Shown in pieces: positions 59,951 through 63,309 of a stretch of DNA of 63,309 nt. The notes under the pieces are model-generated. The model saw only the letters and a list, made by a program, of their open reading frames with translations, was not told where the DNA came from and did no database searches. How positions within the stretch are numbered: the first letter of the stretch is position 1; each line of letters begins with the position of its first letter. The stretch lies in contig NZ_JAGIBG010000031.1 of NCBI RefSeq assembly GCF_017744435.1, positions 3,040 through 66,348 on the forward strand, given 5' to 3'. This DNA comes from Pseudomonas sp. Lineage in GTDB: Bacteria > Pseudomonadota > Gammaproteobacteria > Pseudomonadales > Pseudomonadaceae. The translations under genes and the position numbers were made by a program.

Positions 59951-60691
59951 TTACTGGGCGTTGAGCGCCTGCCCATTCACGTCCTTGCTGTCCGGCCCCA
60001 TCAGGTACAGATAGACCGGCATGATCTCTTCCGGCAGCGGGTTGTTCTGCGGGTTCTCGCTCGGGTACGCCTGGGCCCGCATCGCCGTGCGCGTGGCGCC
60101 CGGGTTGATGCTGTTGGAGCGCACTGGCGCCACGCCTTCCAGCTCGTCGGCCAGGGTCTGCATCAGCCCTTCGGTGGCGAACTTCGACACCCCGTAGGCC
60201 CCCCAGTAGGCCCGGCCCTTGCGCCCGACGCTGCTGGAGGTGAACACCACCGAGGCGTCTTCCGACAGCTTGAGCAGCGGCAGCAGGGTGCTGGTGAGCA
60301 TGAAGGTGGCATCGACGTTGATGTGCATCACGCGCATGAAGTTGTCGCCCGACAGCTGCTCCAGCGGCGTGCGCGGGCCGATGATCGAGGCATTGTTGAG
60401 CAGGCCGTCGAGGCGGCCAAACTGCTCCTCGATCATCACCGCCAGCTCGTCGTACTGGTGGGGCAGGGCGGTTTCCAGGTTGAACGGGATCACCACGGGT
60501 TGCGGGTGGCCAGCGGCCTCGATCTGGTCATAGACCTCGTTGAGGTTGGCTTCGGTCTTGCCCAGCAGCAGCACGGTGGCACCCAGGGCGGCATAGGCCT
60601 TGGCAGCAGCGGCGCCGATACCGCGGCCGGCGCCGGTGACCAGGATGACGCGGCCGGCGAGCAGGCCGGGGCGGGCGGTGTAGTCGAACAT
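59951..60691 (-). CDS. yciK: YciK-type SDR oxidoreductase
   Basis: This 246-residue short-chain dehydrogenase has TGAGRGIG (NAD(P) loop), NNASI, and the catalytic Tyr-x3-Lys in WGAYGVSKFATEG. The start MFDYTARPGLLAGR is the usual YciK N-terminus; an upstream TTG-initiated extension is unlikely. Substrate unknown. Third gene of the ubiG–mupP–yciK operon. Confidence 0.92.
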   Translation of the reverse strand: MFDYTARPGLLAGRVILVTGAGRGIGAAAAKAYAALGATVLLLGKTEANLNEVYDQIEAAGHPQPVVIPFNLETALPHQYDELAVMIEEQFGRLDGLLNNASIIGPRTPLEQLSGDNFMRVMHINVDATFMLTSTLLPLLKLSEDASVVFTSSSVGRKGRAYWGAYGVSKFATEGLMQTLADELEGVAPVRSNSINPGATRTAMRAQAYPSENPQNNPLPEEIMPVYLYLMGPDSKDVNGQALNAQ

Positions 60692-60720
60692 GTCAGGTGT
60701 CCTTGTAGAGCCTGGGGGGA

Positions 60721-61392
60721 TCAGCAGCCGCACAGGGCGCTGTCGATCACCTTGCGCAGTTCCAGCGGGTGGTCCACCACCACATCGGCGCCCCAGTTGT
60801 TCGGGTTGTCCTCTGGATGAATATAGCCGTAGCGCACTGCGGCCGTACGAGTGCCGGCGTCGCGGCCGGACTCGATGTCGCGCAGGTCGTCGCCGACGAA
60901 CAGCACGCTGGCCGGGTCCAGGTCCAGGGTCTTGCAGGCGAGAATCAGCGGCTCAGGGTCGGGCTTGCTGTTCTTCACGTGGTCCGGGCAGATCAGCAGT
61001 GCCGAACGCTCGGCCAGGCCCAGCTGCTGCATGATCGGTTCGGCGAAGCGCACCGGTTTGTTGGTCACCACGCCCCACAGCAGGTTGCCCTTTTCGATGT
61101 CGGCCAGCAGCTCGCCCATGCCGTCGAACAGCTTGCTGTGCACGGCGCAGTCACGCTGGTAGCGCTCGAGGAATTCCAGGCGCAGGGCCTCGAAGCCTTC
61201 GGCTTCGGGGTCCATGGCGAAGGTTGCCGCGACCATGGCGCGGGCACCGCCGGAAATCACGTCGCGGATCAGCTGGTCATCGACGGCCGGCAGGCCGCGC
61301 TCGGCGAGCATGGCCTGGCAGATGGCGATGAAGTCCGGCGCCGTGTCGAGCAGGGTGCCGTCCATGTCGAAGAGTACTGCTCGCAAACGCAT
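60721..61392 (-). CDS. mupP: N-acetylmuramic acid 6-phosphate phosphatase
   Basis: This 223-residue HAD phosphatase acts in peptidoglycan recycling, giving MurNAc for AmgK/MurU and adding intrinsic fosfomycin resistance in P. putida. Motif I is LFDMDGTLLDTAP, motif II VVTNKP, motif III in HVKNSKPDPEP, motif IV VGDDLRDIESG. It looks like a phosphoglycolate phosphatase, but the locus after ubiG is that of MupP. GAGGA 6 bases before ATG 61392 supports this start over the ATG at 61398 that overlaps the ubiG stop. Confidence 0.92.
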   Translation of the reverse strand: MRLRAVLFDMDGTLLDTAPDFIAICQAMLAERGLPAVDDQLIRDVISGGARAMVAATFAMDPEAEGFEALRLEFLERYQRDCAVHSKLFDGMGELLADIEKGNLLWGVVTNKPVRFAEPIMQQLGLAERSALLICPDHVKNSKPDPEPLILACKTLDLDPASVLFVGDDLRDIESGRDAGTRTAAVRYGYIHPEDNPNNWGADVVVDHPLELRKVIDSALCGC

Positions 61393-61394
61393 GC

Positions 61395-62093
61395 TCATTC
61401 CTCGCGCAGGGTCTGGATCATGTAGTTGACGTCAACGTCGCTGCTCAGCTTGTAGTGCTTGGTCAGCGGGTTGTAGGTCAGGCCGATGATGTCCTTGACG
61501 GCGAGGCCGGCGACACGGCTCCAGGCGCCGAGCTCGGACGGGCGGATGAACTTCTTGAAGTCGTGGGTGCCGCGCGGCAGCATCTTCAGGATGTATTCAG
61601 CGCCGACGATGGCCAGCAGGTAGGCCTTGGGGTTGCGGTTGATGGTCGAGAAGAACACCTGGCCGCCAGGCTTGACCATGCGGTAGCAGGCGCGGATCAC
61701 CGAGGACGGGTCGGGCACGTGCTCGAGCATCTCCAGGCAAGTGACCACGTCGAACTGCTCGGGCATCTCTTCGGCCAGGGCTTCGGCGGTGATCTGCCGG
61801 TATTCGACCTCGACGCCCGACTCCAGCTGGTGCAGTTGGGCTACGGCCAGTGGCGCCTCGCCCATGTCGATGCCGGTGACGGTGGCGCCGCGCAAGGCCA
61901 TGGCCTCGCTGAGGATGCCACCGCCACAGCCGACGTCCAGCACCTTCTTGCCTGCCAGGCCGACGCGCTCGTCGATCCAGTTGACGCGCAGCGGGTTGAT
62001 GTCGTGCAGCGGCTTGAACTCGCTTTCACGGTCCCACCAGCGGTGGGCCAAGGCTTCGAACTTGGCGATTTCGGCGTGGTCGACGTTGCTCAT
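61395..62093 (-). CDS. ubiG: ubiquinone O-methyltransferase UbiG
   Basis: This 232-residue enzyme makes both O-methylations in ubiquinone synthesis. The SAM site is VLDVGCGGGILSEAMA, followed by GIDMGEAPL and CLEMLEHVPDPSSV; a basic membrane-binding insertion (RNPKAYLLAIVGAEYILKML) is present. AGAGGA lies before the ATG. First gene of the operon with mupP and yciK; divergent from mtnA. Confidence 0.97.
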   Translation of the reverse strand: MSNVDHAEIAKFEALAHRWWDRESEFKPLHDINPLRVNWIDERVGLAGKKVLDVGCGGGILSEAMALRGATVTGIDMGEAPLAVAQLHQLESGVEVEYRQITAEALAEEMPEQFDVVTCLEMLEHVPDPSSVIRACYRMVKPGGQVFFSTINRNPKAYLLAIVGAEYILKMLPRGTHDFKKFIRPSELGAWSRVAGLAVKDIIGLTYNPLTKHYKLSSDVDVNYMIQTLREE

Positions 62094-62163
62094 TGAACAA
62101 TCCTCTGGAACTTGCACTTCAAATGGGGCGCAGTATACCCGAGCGTCTGCGGCCGAGGGTCGC

Positions 62164-62169
62164 TATAAT
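62164..62169 (+). promoter_or_regulatory. mtnA promoter -10
   Basis: A perfect TATAAT lies 37 bases before the mtnA ATG; the -35 region is weak. The ubiG–mtnA gap (62094-62205) holds no gene. Confidence 0.5.
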
Positions 62170-62205
62170 CGCCGGCTTTTGATATCCGAACGACGGGGAG
62201 AGGCG

Positions 62206-63282
62206 ATGCGCGAGCGACTTTTGGCGGCGGAGAAGGTGACCGGGATGCGCTGGCAAGGCGGCGCCCTGCACCTGCTCGACCAGCGCCTGCTGCCGTCGGA
62301 AGAACGCTGGCTGACCTGCGACAATGTCGCGCAGGTGGTGGCGGCAATTCGCGACATGGCCGTGCGTGGCGCCGCTGCCATAGGCATCGCTGCAGCCTAT
62401 GGGCTGGTCCTGGCCCTGGAAGAGCGCCTGGCCCAGGGCGGCGACTGGGAGATGGAACTTGAAGAGGACTTCCTCAGCCTGGCCGAAGCTCGGCCCACTG
62501 CCGCCAACCTGTTCTGGGCGCTGAACCGCATGCGCGAGCGCCTGCTGCGTGTGCGTGGCGAAGAAGACGTGCTGGCTGCGCTGGAAGCCGAAGCGATTGC
62601 CATCCATGAAAGTGACCGCGAAGCCAACCTGACCATGGCCCAGCACGGCATCGAGCTGATCCGTCGCCATCAGGGCAACGAGCAGACCCTGCTCACCTAC
62701 GGCAACGCTGGCGCCCTGGCCAGTGGCGGTATCGGCACGGCCCTGGGGGTGATTCGCGCCGGTTATCTGGAAGGGATGGTCGAGCGGGTGTATGCCGGTG
62801 AGACCCGCCCCTGGCTGCAGGGGTCGCGCCTGACGGCCTGGGAGCTGGCCAACGAGGGCATCCCGGTGACCCTCTGCGCCGACTCGGCGCTGGCCCACCT
62901 GATGAAGACCAAAGGGATCACCTGGGTGGTGGTCGGCGCCGACTGCATCGCCGCCAATGGTGACGTGGCGAGCAAGATCGGCACCTACCAGCTGGCCGTC
63001 AGTGCCATGCACCATGGTGTGCGCTTCATGGTGGTGGCGCCGAGCACCAGCATCGACCTCAACCTGGCTACCGGTGAGGACATTCCGCTGGAGGAGCGTG
63101 AGGCCGATGAGCTGCTGGACTACGCCGGAACCCGTGTGGCGCCGCAGGTCGAGGCTTTCAATCCGGTGTTCGACGTGACCCCGGCCGACCTGATTGACGT
63201 GATCGTCACCGAGCGCGGCATCGTCGAGCGGCCGGATACTGCCAAGCTGGCCCAGCTGATGTGCCGCAAGCGCTTGCACTGA
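62206..63282 (+). CDS. mtnA: methylthioribose-1-phosphate isomerase
   Basis: This 358-residue enzyme converts methylthioribose-1-phosphate to the ribulose form in the methionine salvage pathway. The eIF2B-like fold shows VRGAAAIGIAAAYGL and the catalytic GADCIAANGDVASKIGTY with its Cys and nearby Asp. ATG 62206 follows GGGGAGAGG. The frame stays open much further upstream, but that reads across the ubiG gene on the other strand. Confidence 0.97.
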   Translation: MRERLLAAEKVTGMRWQGGALHLLDQRLLPSEERWLTCDNVAQVVAAIRDMAVRGAAAIGIAAAYGLVLALEERLAQGGDWEMELEEDFLSLAEARPTAANLFWALNRMRERLLRVRGEEDVLAALEAEAIAIHESDREANLTMAQHGIELIRRHQGNEQTLLTYGNAGALASGGIGTALGVIRAGYLEGMVERVYAGETRPWLQGSRLTAWELANEGIPVTLCADSALAHLMKTKGITWVVVGADCIAANGDVASKIGTYQLAVSAMHHGVRFMVVAPSTSIDLNLATGEDIPLEEREADELLDYAGTRVAPQVEAFNPVFDVTPADLIDVIVTERGIVERPDTAKLAQLMCRKRLH

Positions 63283-63290
63283 GCGCGCAC

Positions 63291-63309
63291 CCTGTGGGAG
63301 CGGCCTTGT
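63291..63309. repeat. REP element cut by the window end
   Basis: CCTGTGGGAGCGGCCTTGT is the start of a REP of the GCGGCCTTGCG subtype seen at 40250, just downstream of mtnA. Confidence 0.8.

Noticed and set aside
61741..62205. Extended MtnA start about 155 codons upstream
   Set aside because: That stretch is antisense to ubiG; ATG 62206 has a strong ribosome site and gives the normal length.

Overview
The window is chromosomal DNA of a fluorescent pseudomonad, most probably Pseudomonas putida or a close relative. The evidence is high-GC coding sequence, Pseudomonas-type proteins throughout, the NAGGN osmolyte cluster, the minCDE–htrB order, the ubiG–mupP–yciK and mtnA order, and many copies of the roughly 35-bp P. 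putida REP palindrome. I see no rRNA, tRNA, transposase, integrase, prophage or CRISPR array. Almost all of it is core genome, so the novelty lies mainly in regulatory DNA and a few odd loci.

Layout. 1–7381 is nitrate assimilation: a fused nitrate reductase/flavoprotein gene (nasA), then nirB and nirD. Both transcription units start with a sigma-54 promoter followed by a two-hairpin (ANTAR/NasT-type) antiterminator leader. 7505–10936 holds a PcaQ-like LysR regulator, an FKBP isomerase lipoprotein, a DUF1232 protein behind an inverted pair of perfect DnaA boxes, and a small HTH gene coupled to an unknown gene behind three palindromes. 10918–15275 holds an EAL protein whose C-terminus has been replaced by a REP pair, the Prc protease and a quinone oxidoreductase.

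15398–21725 is a probable organophosphorus uptake and hydrolysis operon: binding protein, alkaline-phosphatase-superfamily hydrolase, two permeases, ATPase and HAD phosphatase. It has a Pho-box-like sequence upstream and a divergent GntR regulator. 21826–38802 holds an MscS channel, the M18 aminopeptidase, a pseudouridine synthase, minCDE, a lipid A acyltransferase, a patatin, an alpha/beta hydrolase overlapping mlaA, a GH17-type glucosyltransferase, a BetX-like binding protein and DUF485–actP.

39115–51900 holds an SDR, a CsrA-family regulator (RsmI-like), YheU, the NAGGN synthesis cluster (M42 peptidase, ngg, asnO), mnmC, the polyphosphate:AMP phosphotransferase, an EamA transporter and fumC. 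52055–63282 holds DUF2059, BolA, trhO, a DsbA-family protein, an ABC exporter, a GGDEF–EAL protein, a TenA/PqqC-like protein, yciK, mupP, ubiG and mtnA.

REP pairs (17, plus one degenerate single copy and one cut by the window end) punctuate nearly every operon boundary and also sit inside operons. One lies between an NtrC site and its sigma-54 promoter, and one has truncated a gene. All homology calls are from reading sequence; no search was run.
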